This document shows, piece after piece, positions 10,728-20,994 of a DNA stretch of 64,000 nt. The translations under genes were made by a program, and so were the position numbers. The notes under the pieces were generated by a model that was not told the DNA's origin, did no database searches, and saw only the letters and a program-made list of their open reading frames with translations. The stretch comes from Austropuccinia psidii (Eukaryota; Basidiomycota; Pucciniomycetes; Pucciniales; Sphaerophragmiaceae). The stretch covers positions 23,975,499-24,039,498 of the forward strand of contig JALGQZ010000015.1 of NCBI GenBank assembly GCA_023105745.1, read 5' to 3'. How positions within the stretch are numbered: the first letter of the stretch is position 1; every line of letters starts with the position of its first letter.

Positions 10728-12596
10728 TCATTCTTGAATTCCATCTTGCTTAAGTACTTGATGAAAATTCTGAGGATTCTTGCTGATGAAGTCCACCCCC
10801 CTATCTGGGTACACGTCGTCCCGACGTGACAAGGCATCTGGTAAAGTGGCCAGCCTGCCTGGGCGGTAAGTGATAGTGAAATGAAATTCTGAGAGAAATT
10901 CGGCCCAACGGGCCTGACGACGAGTAAGAACTTTGGAAGACATGAAATATTGCAAGGAAGAGTGGTCTGTCAAGACCTCAAAAGGATTGGAAAGAGAAAG
11001 AAGAAATGCTCTCCAGCGCTTGAGAGCCCAAACTATGCCAAGGAGTTCCTTGTCATGAATTTCATAGTTGAGTTCAGCTGGTAAGAGCTTGCGACTATCA
11101 AATGCAATGGGGTGCTTTCCTGAGTCATTCACCTGGCTCAGTACGGAGCCCAAAGCATAATCAGAGGCATCAGTCTCTACTATAGTAGGTAGAGAAGGAT
11201 TAAAGTGAGATAAGATAGGAGCAGAGGTGAAAGCTTCTTTGAGTGCTTGAAACTGACTAAGAGCTTCCTCATTGAAGATGAAAGGAGAATCTTTTTTAAG
11301 GAGGGAAGTGAGAGAAGTGATTTTTTTAGAATAATTTTTAATGAAACATCGATAAAAATTGGCAAAGCCAAGGAAAGATTGAAGAGCCTTGATGTTTCTG
11401 GGCTGAGGCCAATTGAGGATTTGCTGAACTTTTGAAGAATCCATCTTGAGGTCATCACTTGAAACAACATAGCCCAAGTATTCCACACTTGAGGCATGGA
11501 ATACACACTTGGAGGCTTTGGCAAACAGATTATTGTCCCTCAGTCTTTGGAGGACAGAGGCCACATGTTTGACATGTTCCTCCTCAGAACTGGAAAAGAC
11601 CATAATATCATCTAGATAAACCACAACAAACACATCCAAAAAATCTGCAAAGATATCATTTACTAGATTTTGGAAAGAAGCAGGAGCATTGGTCAAACCA
11701 AATGGCATGACCAAATACTCATAACTGCCATATTTGGTTCTAAAGGCAGTTAAGTGCTCATCCCCCTCTTTGATTCTCAGAAGGTTATATGCACCACGCA
11801 AATCTATCTTGGAGAAGATAGTGGAACCGTTGAATACGGTAAGAAGCTGGTTCATAGGAGGAACAGGGTATCTGTTCTTCCTAGTGACAGCATTGAGTTT
11901 GTGGTAGTCAACACACAAACGAAGACCTCCATCCTTTTTCTTGACAAAAAGGACAGGTGCTCCTGTTGAAGAGGAGCTTGGTCTAATGAAACCTTTCTCT
12001 ACATTCTCTGAAATGTAGGCCCGCAGTGTTTCTGACTCTTGATTTGATAATGAGTAGATAACACCAATTGGAGGTAGAAGACCCTCCAATTCGATATGGT
12101 GATCACAGGCGCGGTGTGGAGGAAGTTTCTCTGCTTTCACCTTGGAGAATACATCCAAATATTGGTGATAAGCAGGAGGAACAACCTTCAGCACAGTTTC
12201 AATTTCTTCTGGCTCTTCCTCCTCATCCCACTGCTCCTCCAGGGATGCATGAAAAGATAAGGGAGGAAGTTCCATATCCCCTTGGAAGAGATGAAGTGAA
12301 GATATGGCAACTTCTTCTCCAACATCCTTTATCTCTTTGAAGACTTCATCTCTTGATGGAAGTAATGACTGAGAGGGAATTATGGAAGGGATATGGACAG
12401 AAGAAGGGATGGAAGGTGTCTTAAGTTCACCAGCCAGAGCAACACTGTTGACAGCAGTGGCTAAGTCATTACTAGTAGAAGGAATAATACCACTAGAATC
12501 CTTATGATTAGAATCATAGGTGATCAATCCATTTTTCCAATCAATAATGGGATTGAAATGGTAAAGGAAATCATAGCCCAATATCAGGTCTTCTCC
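10728..12596 (-). pseudogene. E2 reverse transcriptase and RNase H
   Basis: The frame starts after a TAA at 12597-12599 and contains the RT core (FVKKKDGGLRLCVDYHKLN, PMNQLL, the catalytic VVYLDDIMVFS), then RNase H (IVETDASDYALGSVLSQ, EVLTDHSSLQYF, LPDALSRR). All catalytic aspartates I can identify are intact. It terminates at TGA 10728-10730, consistent with a CGA-to-TGA change because the same frame continues without loss into the integrase. It would copy element RNA inside virus-like particles if read through. Confidence 0.88.
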
Positions 12597-12946
12597 TTAC
12601 GGTGAATCTATGATAAAGAAATCCCATTCAAAGCTTGGGAAGGAAGGCAAGTCAACTACCCACTTGGTATAATGGGTGATGAACAAGGCAGGGGATTCAT
12701 TAGAATCCAAAATAAAAAGAGGAATCTTTTCAGGGAGCTCTGACAGAGTCAATGAGTACTTGAGAAAAAAATTCTTTGCAATAAAGGAGTTTGTAGCACC
12801 AGAATCAATGAGAATACTATAAAAAATATCAGAGACAGAAGAGAAAATAAGAAACTTTAAAGATTTCTTGACACTAGTATTCAGAGTGCACAATTGTGCT
12901 CTTGAAGGAAATAAGTGAGAACCATTGAACACATCATGATCCCCAC
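12597..12946 (-). pseudogene. E2 aspartic protease
   Basis: Located just after gag in the -1 frame. The active site is LIDSGATNSFI, and the downstream LGYDFLYHFNP (beyond the stop at 12597) matches the protease flap-to-end region. The TAA interrupts DSP/GEDLILGYDF, so the protease is cut before its second conserved hydrophobic-Gly motif. Expression depends on frameshifting at 12953-12959. Confidence 0.8.
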
Positions 12947-14308
12947 TCAGGCTTTTCCCTGCTTGCTAGGGAAGCCTCCTGATGATGACCCAGGCTTGTT
13001 CTGAGGTCTCTTGACGCATTTTTCAATTGGGTGCTTGCCACCACAATAAGTACACAACCCTGCTTGAATCCTCCTCTCCTTTTCAGAACCGATTAATTTA
13101 TTGTCCTTATTGAGGAGAGCAGCATGGGGTTTGTCCTTTGAAGATTGAAATTGCTTGCCCTTCTTATTCTTCTTCTGATGAGGCCTCTTTTGAAATGAGT
13201 TTTGAGGAGGCCTAGACTGATTGGATCCACTGACTGGAGGCTTCTTTTCTTGATTGCCACCCTTTTCCTTTTGCCTCTCATGATATCTTGTGTCTAATTC
13301 TAAAGTGACATCCATAAGTTCTTGAAGAGTATCAAAAGTTCCAGGGTGAGAAGCCAACTGATCCAATAATCTTGATGCCAATCCTCTTCTGTAAACATGG
13401 ATATAAGCTCTTTCCCCCCAATCTCCAATTCTTGACATTAAGCTTCTGAAATCTGCTATGTACAAGGAAACATGACCACTTTCCTTCATCCTCAAATTTT
13501 CCAACTCTTGTTCAGCTTTCCTGACTTCATTGGGGTCACCAAACAGAGTGAATAATTGAGATTCAAACAATGGCCAATTATTGAGGAGGTAGGAAGGGTC
13601 TTCATTGGAAATATTTGAGAGGTAAGGTTCAATCCATTTGCCAGCTCTACCAGTAAGAAAAGAAGTTGAGTACAAAACCTTCTTCCTGTCAGAGAAGAAG
13701 TTTGCTGGATCATTATGGAAAATTAGTTGACAGGATTGGATAAATCCTCTCAATTTATGAGCTTGAGTACCATCAAAAGAATCAGGTGCCTTCATGGATG
13801 GAGTCTTGAAAGCAGGGGCTTTGGAATTGTCCCTGGGGGCAACTGCTTGAGTGAGTTGTCCCATGAATTGAGTCATCTGCTCCATCATCTTGAGGAGACT
13901 TGGATCAGTTTGAGAGACAAGAGGTTGACTAGAAAGGGCTAGATTAGAACCCTGAGGCACCTCTGGAGCATTTGCCAAGGCATCTGCCACTTCAGTTTCC
14001 CCAGAATCTTCCTCTTCCACAGACTCTTCCCCCTCTTCATCTTCAACTTCCCCTAATCTTGCTCTTGCACCTTCAGACATGCCAGGGTAGCCACCCAAAA
14101 GTCCAGAAAAGGATCTTGATCTTCTAGATTTCATTCCACCTCTTCTTGAGGGTGCTGCTCCTTCCATTGGTGGTCCTCTGTCCAAGTTTGCACTCAGTTG
14201 ATGAACTGATGGTGTGCGGTCAAGAGGAGCCCTTGCTGTAGGAGTGAGAACAGCTGGAATTTTCTGGGATCTAGTATTCTTTGCTGGGGGGCTATGCTGA
14301 ACTGGCAT
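12947..14308 (-). CDS. E2 Gag (453 aa, intact)
   Basis: Starts MPVQHSPPAKNTRSQ at 14308 and ends ...SKQGKA with TGA at 12947-12949. Residues 1-90 are disordered and basic (SRRGGMKSRRSRSF), ~85-115 strongly acidic (DEEGEESVEEED), ~160-360 the retrotransposon capsid-type domain (SFDGTQAHKLRGFIQ, GRAGKWIEPYL, LFTLFGDPNEVRKAE), and ~419-431 a knuckle CTYCGGKHPIEKC (CX2CX3HX4C, one residue shorter than the usual CCHC). Gag assembles particles and binds the RNA. No lesion is seen. The family is one I associate with Austropuccinia psidii; that link is from memory. Confidence 0.9.
   Translation of the reverse strand: MPVQHSPPAKNTRSQKIPAVLTPTARAPLDRTPSVHQLSANLDRGPPMEGAAPSRRGGMKSRRSRSFSGLLGGYPGMSEGARARLGEVEDEEGEESVEEEDSGETEVADALANAPEVPQGSNLALSSQPLVSQTDPSLLKMMEQMTQFMGQLTQAVAPRDNSKAPAFKTPSMKAPDSFDGTQAHKLRGFIQSCQLIFHNDPANFFSDRKKVLYSTSFLTGRAGKWIEPYLSNISNEDPSYLLNNWPLFESQLFTLFGDPNEVRKAEQELENLRMKESGHVSLYIADFRSLMSRIGDWGERAYIHVYRRGLASRLLDQLASHPGTFDTLQELMDVTLELDTRYHERQKEKGGNQEKKPPVSGSNQSRPPQNSFQKRPHQKKNKKGKQFQSSKDKPHAALLNKDNKLIGSEKERRIQAGLCTYCGGKHPIEKCVKRPQNKPGSSSGGFPSKQGKA
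12953..12959 (-). promoter_or_regulatory. Candidate -1 ribosomal frameshift site GGGAAAA
   Basis: In the gag frame the minus strand reads ...CAG GGA AAA GCC TGA. The heptamer G GGA AAA fits X XXY YYZ, and slipping by -1 continues AGC CTG AGT GGG GAT, which is the open protease frame, three nucleotides before the gag stop. Fungal chromoviruses such as MAGGY and Skippy are reported to use -1 frameshifting. Confidence 0.6.
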
Positions 14309-15030
14309 TATGAAAAGAATTAAAATAACTTGATGGTATTAAGAAGAATAATCAGGCTTGGCCAAATCAATCATAATAAAATCTTGATGAATCTTGAGGA
14401 ATCAATTCAAATCTTGAGGAATCAAATTCAATCAACAGTCAAATAAATTCAATCAATCAACAATCAATTCAATCAAATATCAATAATCTTGAGGAAATCA
14501 ATAATCAATCAATATTCAATCAATAATCAATCAATAAGTGTCTTCAATATGAAATCAAGTCTTGAGGAATCAATCAATCAGTTCAAAATCTTCAGAAATC
14601 AATTCAATATCTTGATGAGTCAAATCAAATCAATAATCAAAATCAATTCTTGAGGATCAATCAATATCTTGAGAGTTCAAAGTCAATAAATCCAATAAAT
14701 CCTGAATCAATAACCCAAAAGAATCCCAATGAATAATCCAATCAATTAAACCAATCAATAATCCCTAGATAAAACCTGAATAAGAACACAGAAAAAATTT
14801 GATTGATAAAAATAAAATGAAGTGATGAAATGGTCAGCAATGATTAAGAAAGGAAAAAAGAATCAATTTTCATAAGAATGAAATGAATGAGATGAAAATT
14901 GATGAGAGAGAAAAATTCATAAAAATCATAAAAATTCATAAAATCATGAAAAAGGTCATGATTGATGAATGAGAGGAAATGAATATAAATGAATGAAAAG
15001 AAAGAATCAAATATGATTTAATTAATTTAA
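14309..15030 (-). other. E2 5' leader, AATC-rich
   Basis: The 722 bp between the 5' LTR and gag are made largely of degenerate AATCAATC and AATCTTGAGGAATCAA repeats (14340-14780), then an A-rich stretch. No coding frame is supported. A related leader is found next to LTR-B3 at 19922-20236. Confidence 0.7.
15018..15030 (-). other. Candidate self-priming site of E2
   Basis: Directly downstream of the 5' LTR the minus strand reads TTAAATTAATTAA rather than a TGG-starting tRNA site. Twelve nucleotides are complementary to the LTR itself at 15394-15405. Tf1-like chromoviruses prime from the 5' end of their own RNA in this arrangement. The match is AT-only, so chance is a real alternative. Confidence 0.35.
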
Positions 15031-15791
15031 TTTCACAGGGGCTCCTCGAAGTGAAGAGGGCCTGGCACTCAGTAAACTGGGACTCACTTATGGAGGGCTC
15101 AAAGATAAGATAAGATGAGATACACTTAAGAGTGTTAAAGATAAATTGCTAAAGAATAAATATAAGAAAAAGCAGCAACAAAAGATAAGAGTAAAAGAAT
15201 AGAAGAGCCAACCACAAACAAGTCCAAGTCCACTGTTTCAACCTGTCAGAATGGAAAGAGAAGGGTTAATAAGGATATGGCCACCCAACTCAGACTGTAC
15301 TGGCAAAGAGAGAAATGCAAAGACTAACTTAAGATTGAATAATTATAATACCCAAAAAAAAGGATAAGAATAATTATAAAATAATAAATAAACTAAATTA
15401 ATTAACTGGGGAAAAGTCCCCAGGGGGGAGAAAGAGGGGCTGGTATATGTGAGAATCACCAGCCCTGATCCAGAGAAGAATTTTCATGAGAATAATTGAT
15501 TACTGAATTGAGTCTGGCCAATACAGGTCCTGTACAGCTGTACAGAACCTGTACAAGAGTTGTGGTGTATTTGAGTGATCATACAGTTCCATATTGGTGT
15601 ATTGAAACTGTATTGGGTGAATCCAGCCTGTACAGGTATTGACAGGCTGTATTGATGTACCAAGCTGTATGCATGTTTCAGAATGAAGATTGCTGAAACT
15701 GACTGCTGATGCAGATACTGGATTTGCTGATTTGAGGTGTTTGAGTGGGTGTATGAATGAATACCCTTACCCCTGATGAGTGGTTGTTACA
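15031..15791 (-). repeat. LTR-B, right (5') LTR of E2
   Basis: Aligns end to end with 6653-7412. Its first bases are TTTCACAGG where the partner has TGTCACAGG, a mutation of the terminal TG. It is followed by the ACTAC duplication. Confidence 0.92.
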
Positions 15792-15796
15792 ACTAC

Positions 15797-16251
15797 TGTG
15801 TCCAAGGTGTCCTCTTTCAGGTCTTCTGGTTCTGGACAAATCTTCTCTTTCCTCTGGTTGGTTCCTTTGGAAGCCAAGATCTCTGAGGTGTACAGGTGAC
15901 ATGTTAGTGTTTGCAAGCAGTCAAAAACTTTATGTTCTTAGGGTATTTACCTTTGACTGTGCTTTGTACAAATTTATTATCTGCTGATTTGGGCAGTTTG
16001 CCTTTGGAGGTTACAACTGGGTTAATAATTGTAAGCTTCCCTGTACAAGTGGTTAAGGTTGGTTTACCTTGTATCGAGGCAGAGTTTTGTGGTTTTCTAC
16101 TCCTCTGAGTGGCTATTGGTGTCCATGTTTTGGCTGTAATGAGGCCTTCACTAAGCATTTTTCCTTTGCCCTTGCTGCCCTCTGGTTCTGAGGGTGTCAC
16201 TGGTGTGTTGGCCTGTGACTGGGTCTCAAGTGGTATGAAGTTTTCTTCCAC
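15797..16251 (-). pseudogene. E1 ORF1, N-terminal exons
   Basis: The minus strand begins MEENFIPLETQSQANTP at 16251 and remains open to the intron at 15950-15883. After the intron the frame reads ILASKGTNQRKEKIC and crosses, through the ACTAC target duplication, into TVVDGKTMKEII on the other side of E2. So E2 split one reading frame. The sequence is polar, low in hydrophobics and has no domain I know. The start was chosen because it is the first ATG of the frame, about 590 nt downstream of the 5' LTR. Confidence 0.65.
15883..15950 (-). other. Spliceosomal intron in E1 ORF1 (68 nt)
   Basis: Donor GTAAATAC, a CTAAC branch-like sequence and acceptor CACCTCAG. Removing 15950-15883 restores an open frame from TVK to ILASKGT; without removal the frame stops at once. 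Length matches the other introns in the window (58-85 nt). Confidence 0.7.
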
Positions 16252-16841
16252 TGAATCAAACAGGAAAAAAGAGGGCTTATGTCAGTTAAGACTTCTTAAA
16301 AGGCTGGTTTTGCATGTTTAGGAATGGCCTCTGGGCTTGTATATTATTACAATATGCCCTTGTATTATGACAATGTGATTGAATTAACAATTCCACGTCA
16401 AAAATACAGCTTACTGATATGTGGTATACTGTTTGTATACCAATATCTCACAGAATACTTGTATTTAGCAAGTATAATCTGTCAAAGATGGTGTATTACA
16501 AGGCAATTGAGTTAACAATGTGCCCAAACATGCCTCAACTTTTGGTTTATCAGTATGAGCTGTCTTGATTCAATTAAGAATTAAGACTGTATTAGTGGCT
16601 TAAAAATGTTTTTATATACAAAACATGCCAAAAATAATGGTCTGTGGTTATCAGCCACATGACAGATACTCTTTAAAATATGAGTATTTTTAAAAAATAA
16701 GCAAAAATATATAAAAATATATATTTTCAAAGAAAAATGACGCTCACAAAGATAAAACAAGTGTCAATAAAATGATAAAAAAGCAAAAAACTTACTTTTA
16801 ATAAGTCCAAAAGGTCTTAAAACACGGCCAGGCCCCCAAAA
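16252..16841 (-). other. E1 leader with tRNA-type primer site (16826-16838)
   Basis: AT-rich leader between LTR-A1 and ORF1; no gene seen. Three bases from the LTR the minus strand reads TGGGGGCCTGGCC, which fits a primer site for a tRNA ending GGCCAGGCCCCCA. The identical site occurs at 18469-18480 and 34553-34565. I cannot assign the tRNA. Confidence 0.7.
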
Positions 16842-18280
16842 TGTCAGGATGAGTCTATGTTGAAGTGGTAATAAAGCTATTTACAACTAAAACTATGACT
16901 GTGACACATGGAACATAGTTTAAAAATTATTTATAAGGTTTAAAGATGGATTTAATTTAAAATAAAACGGCTTTACTATAATGAATATAGTGGTGGTGAG
17001 CGCTGTTGAAAGCCCTGGGTGCAGCTTTACCTGTTGGGTTACAATAATAAAGACTACAATACTTTAATTTCAGAGTATACCTGATTATTAACCAAGAGTA
17101 AGACTGTTTTTGACAGTTTACTACATAGGTTATTCAAGAGCAGGATGAGGAGACAATTCTGGCTGTGAAAAGCCTCCTTTTTATCCTGAAAATGGGTGGA
17201 AAGGGTGCTAGACCTTTCCACGTAGAGGAAGTGAAGATTTTCTCACTCTCTAGTACTGGCTTGTTGTTTGCAAACAGCCTGTATAACCTGTATTGGGCTC
17301 AGATGTGGTTTTGAAACCACATCTGGGCAGTTTTCACCAATACAGGGTGAAAAGTTTCATCTGGGGACCTCACAGCCTGATTCTGACATGTATGACGCGT
17401 AGAATGCTGTACAGAAACTGTATGGGACCCCAGTATTGACTGACATATGAGGTATTGAAGTAAAAACATGCTTCTTTGTCTATTTGACACCTCATATTGA
17501 TGATTATGGGATATTATCCCATGGTAAGGCTGTATATGACAGCAGGTGGGATTATAGCCTTCAAATGGCCATACCTCTGCCCGTTTTTGAGATATCATGC
17601 TCAAAGTTGGTTCATTAAATAGCCCTGCATGAGCCCTACACAATGGTACCCAATTTGGTATGGCTATCATTAAATATGACAAAGTTATCCCACGTACAAG
17701 GGTTTTTGTACATAGGCATGGTTTGGGCAAAAAGCTGTATTGAGCTTGTTTGCCTCATAACTTTTGTTATAGTTGAGATATGAAGAAGTGGATGGCACCA
17801 TCAGATAGCCCTAATTGTGCTCCTTCCCAAAAGACCCCACTTCAGGTATCCCACACTAAAACTGTAGAAGTTAGATGAGAGGTGAATGTTTTGTTCACCC
17901 TTATTTGGCCTGAATTTGACCATAACTCAAGTAATACTGGTGCTAGCTCAGTTTGGCTGGTACCATTGAATAGCCCTGGCTTAGAGCTGCATTTTGAATA
18001 CTCATTTGATGGGGTTAAGCCTCTCCTTCTAGATTTTAGATGAGAGGTGAAAATTAAGGTTTATGCTCAGCAATAACTTTGAGCAGGCATAACTTTGTTA
18101 TTGCTTGTCCTATGGTAATGGGACTTATATTTTCAGGAAGAGGTGAGTTTCCTCTTTCTTTTGATACCTGTTGAGCTTATTTGGCTCAGCTCCATGTTTT
18201 GGTGGTATCTTTGCTATACCATTGGTTTATGGTATTTTGGCTGTCATGCTTGTGCTCTGGTTTTGAGTCACAGGCTGACA
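16842..18280 (-). repeat. LTR-A1, complete 5' LTR of E1 (1439 bp)
   Basis: Begins TGTCAGGATGAGTC and ends CACAGGCTGACA, so the ends are inverted (TGTCAG/CTGACA). It aligns along its length with 18484-19921. A 143-codon frame inside (17730-17299) is not conserved in LTR-A2 and I do not treat it as a gene. A two-tier inverted repeat lies at 17288-17346. Confidence 0.9.
17288..17346. repeat. Two-tier inverted repeat within LTR-A
   Basis: Outer arms CCTGTATTGG/CCAATACAGG and inner arms AGATGTGGTTT/AAACCACATCT separated by 2 nt. Both tiers recur in LTR-A2 (from ~18920) and LTR-A3 (from ~44177). Confidence 0.65.
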
Positions 18281-18483
18281 ATTAGCCACTTGACAGGTAC
18301 TCTTAGAATATGAGTAAAAAGCTGGTATATGTACCAAAAAAGGAAAAATGTATATATAATATATATATATTTAAGAATCATTACGCCTAAAAAGAATAAA
18401 GCACTTGTCAGAAAGTGAGAAATAAGAGAAAAACTCACTTATAAGCGTCCAAAAAGGTTTAAAACACAGCCAGGCCCCCAAAA
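18281..18483 (-). other. E1b leader remnant with primer site
   Basis: These 203 bp resemble the E1 leader near 16640-16841, including GCCAGGCCCCCA (18469-18480) three bases from LTR-A2. On the left it abuts the outer end of LTR-A1, so it marks the point where E1 inserted into E1b. Confidence 0.75.
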
Positions 18484-19921
18484 TGTCAGCTGGAGTCTAT
18501 GTTGAAGCAGTAATTAGGCTCTTTACAACTAGAACTATGACTGTGACACATGGAAATAATTTTAAAATAAGAGCTTTAATATAATAAAATGGTTTGTAAT
18601 ATAATAACAGGGTTCTACTATTGAGAAATAGTGGTGGTGAGTGCTATTGAGAACCCTGGGTGCAGTCTTACCAGTTGCATTACTATAATAAGAACTACAA
18701 TAATTAAAATTAGAATTATACCCTGATTATTACCCAATAGTAAAACTGTTTTTGACAGTTTACTACATAGGATATTCAAGAGCAGGATGAGGAAACAATT
18801 CTGGCTGTGAAAAGCCTCCTTTTTATCCTGAAATGGGGTGGAAAGGTCGCTAGACCTTTCCACATAGAGGAAGTGAAGATTTTTTCACTCTCTAGTACTG
18901 GCTTGTTGTTTGCAAACAGCCTGTATAACCTGTATTGGGCTCAGGTGTGGTTTTGAAACCACATCTGGGCAGTTTTCACCAATACAGGGTGAAAACCTTC
19001 ATCTGCGGACCTCACAGCCTGATTCTGACATGTATGACACGTAGAATGCTTTAAAGAAGCTGTATGGGACCCCAGTATTGACTGACATATGAGGTATTGA
19101 AGTAAAAAAAAGCTTCTTTGTCTATTTGACACCTCATATTCATGGTTATGGGATATTATCCCATGGCAAGGCTGTATATGACAGCAGGTGGGAATCTGAC
19201 CTTAAAACAGCCATACCTTTGTCAATTCTTGAGATATCAACCTCAAAGGTGGTTCGGTGTGTAGCCCTGTATGTGCTCTACACAATGGTACCTCATTTGA
19301 TATGGGTATCACTAAGTATGGCAAAGTTTTCCCATGTACAAGATTTTTGTACATTTGCGTGGTATAGGCAAAAAGCTGTATTAAGCTTATTTGCCCCATA
19401 ACTTTTGTTCTAGTTGAGCTATGGGGAAATGGATGGCACCATCAGATAGCCCTGATTGTGCTCTTTCCAAAAAGACTCCACTTCAAGTTTCTCACACTCA
19501 AACTGTAGAAGTTAGATGAGAGGTCAATATTTTGTTCACCCTTATTTGGCCTGAAATTGCCCATAACTCCAGTAGTATTTGTGCTAGCTCAGTTTGGCTG
19601 GTACCATTGGATAGCCCTGGCTTAGAGCTTCATTTTGAATACCCATTTTATTGGGTTAAGCCTCCCCTTCTAGATTTTAGATGAGAGGTGAAAATTAAGG
19701 TTTATGCTCAGCAATAACTTTGAGCAGGAATAACTTTGTTATTTCATGTTCTATGGTTATGGGACTTATATTTTCAGAAAGAGGTGAGTTTCCTCTCTCT
19801 TTTGCTACCTTCTGAGCTGATTTGGCTCAGCTCCATGTTTTGGTGGTATCTTGGCTATACCATTGGTTTATGGTATTTTGGCTGTCATTCTTGTGCTCTT
19901 GTTTTGAGTCACAGGCTGACA
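18484..19921 (-). repeat. LTR-A2, complete 5' LTR of E1b (1438 bp)
   Basis: TGTCAGCTGGAGTC to GAGTCACAGGCTGACA, parallel to LTR-A1. The five bases beyond its right end are GAAAT (19922-19926), predicted to recur at the far end of E1b left of the window. Confidence 0.9.
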
Positions 19922-20236
19922 GAAATCTTGAAGTGAAAAGTGATATCTTAAGGATTCCCAATCACCAAATAACCAATAAATGAAGACCTGAACACCTTAA
20001 TTCAGACAGAAAAAAATAAGAATTGATTAACAATCAAGAATGAAATAAAAAGGTAAATAGAATTAAGAAATGAAAAGGAGTTAATTTTCATATGAATGAA
20101 ATAAATGGGATGCAAATTGATGAGAAATGATAAAGCCATAAAAAGCATAAATTAATGAAGAGGTCATAATTTATGAGAGAGAAATATATTTTAAAAGAAT
20201 GAAAATCAAGAAACACTTTAGAGTTAACTAATATCA
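19922..20236 (-). other. E2-prime leader remnant
   Basis: Resembles E2's leader next to its LTR (14780-15030), with stretches such as GATGAGA and GAGGTCAT in the same order. It is cut at 19922 by LTR-A2. No coding frame is supported. Confidence 0.65.
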
Positions 20237-20994
20237 TGTCACAGGGGCTCTTATAGGTGAAGAGGGCCTGGCACTCAGTAAACTGGAGCTCACTTATGGA
20301 GGGCTCAAGGATGGAATAAGATTTAGTACACTTTAGAGCTTAAATAAGATAAAATTTCTAATAATATAAATATAACAAAAGCAGCACTAAAAAAATAAGA
20401 GTAAAGAAAAAAATATCCAGCCACAAAACAGTGCAAGCCCACTGTTTCAACCTGTCAGAATGAAAGAGAATGGTTAATAAGGATATGACCACACAGCTCT
20501 ACTGAACAGGTGAGGGAAAGATGAAAAGACAAACTTAATACCAATAAATATGATACCCAAAAATAATATTAAAAATAATTATTAAATAAATCAACTATGT
20601 CAATTAACCGGGGGAAAGTCCCCAGAGGGAGCCAGAAGGGCTGTTACTTCTGAGAGTCCACCAGCCCCAATCCAAGGAGTGAATTTTCTTCAGAGGAATC
20701 TGCATTTTAATCTATTTTAATAATAAAGCCCCTTTATGGATGTACAGGGCCTGTACAAGAGGTGTGGTGGAGTTTGGTTATCATACAGGTTTAGTATTGT
20801 CAATCCAAAACTTTATTTGGAATATCCAGTCTGTAAAATTATTGACAGGCTGTATTGATGAACCAAGCTGTATTCATGTTTCAGCAAGAAGACTTTCTGA
20901 AACTGATTCCTGATACACATACTGGATTTGCTGCTTTCATGAGTTTGAGTGGGTTTAAGGTTGAATACCCCTACCCCTGATAGTGGCTGTGAAA
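20237..20994 (-). repeat. LTR-B3, divergent 5' LTR of E2-prime
   Basis: Starts TGTCACAGGGGCTC like LTR-B and aligns through the TACCCCTGATAGTGGC region, ending GGCTGTGAAA where LTR-B ends GGTTGTTACA. It is clearly more diverged than the E2 pair, so it belongs to an older element. The right flank is GATTG. Confidence 0.8.

Larger units (their letters stand above)
6653..15791 (-). mobile_element. E2: full-length chromodomain Ty3/gypsy element (LTR family B)
   Basis: Two LTRs of about 760 bp (6653-7412 and 15031-15791; a few percent different by eye) flank PPT, pol and gag in minus orientation. The 5-bp target duplication ACTAC is exact (6648-6652 and 15792-15796), and its two sides rejoin the ORF1 frame of E1. 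Gag is open over 453 codons. Pol is one frame interrupted by two single-codon stops (12597, 10728), so the copy is structurally complete but defective. The C-terminal chromodomain and YLDD-type RT place it among fungal chromoviruses. Confidence 0.93.
590..18280 (-). mobile_element. E1: Ty3/gypsy retrotransposon, LTR family A, with E2 nested inside
   Basis: Order on the minus strand: complete 5' LTR (16842-18280), tRNA-type primer site, leader, spliced ORF1, gag capsid, CCHC knuckle, protease, RT, RNase H, integrase with chromodomain-like tail, polypurine tract, then a truncated 3' LTR. This gag-PR-RT-RH-IN order defines Ty3/gypsy elements. E2 (6653-15791) interrupts ORF1. E1 carries many lesions: frameshifts in ORF1, near 2590 and near 2200; in-frame stops at 5812, 4033, about 3938 and about 2040; a lost protease aspartate; and an in-frame deletion of about 42 codons. 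It is therefore inactive. LTR-A is unrelated by eye to LTR-B and LTR-C, although the pol proteins of families A and C are clearly related. Confidence 0.88.

Noticed and set aside
14340..14780. CRISPR-like regular repeats in the E2 leader
   Set aside because: The AATCAATC units are short, degenerate and without uniform spacers; this is simple-sequence DNA in a eukaryote.
17299..17730. 143-codon minus-strand frame inside LTR-A1
   Set aside because: The frame is broken in LTR-A2 and A3 and lies in LTR regulatory sequence; no domain is visible.
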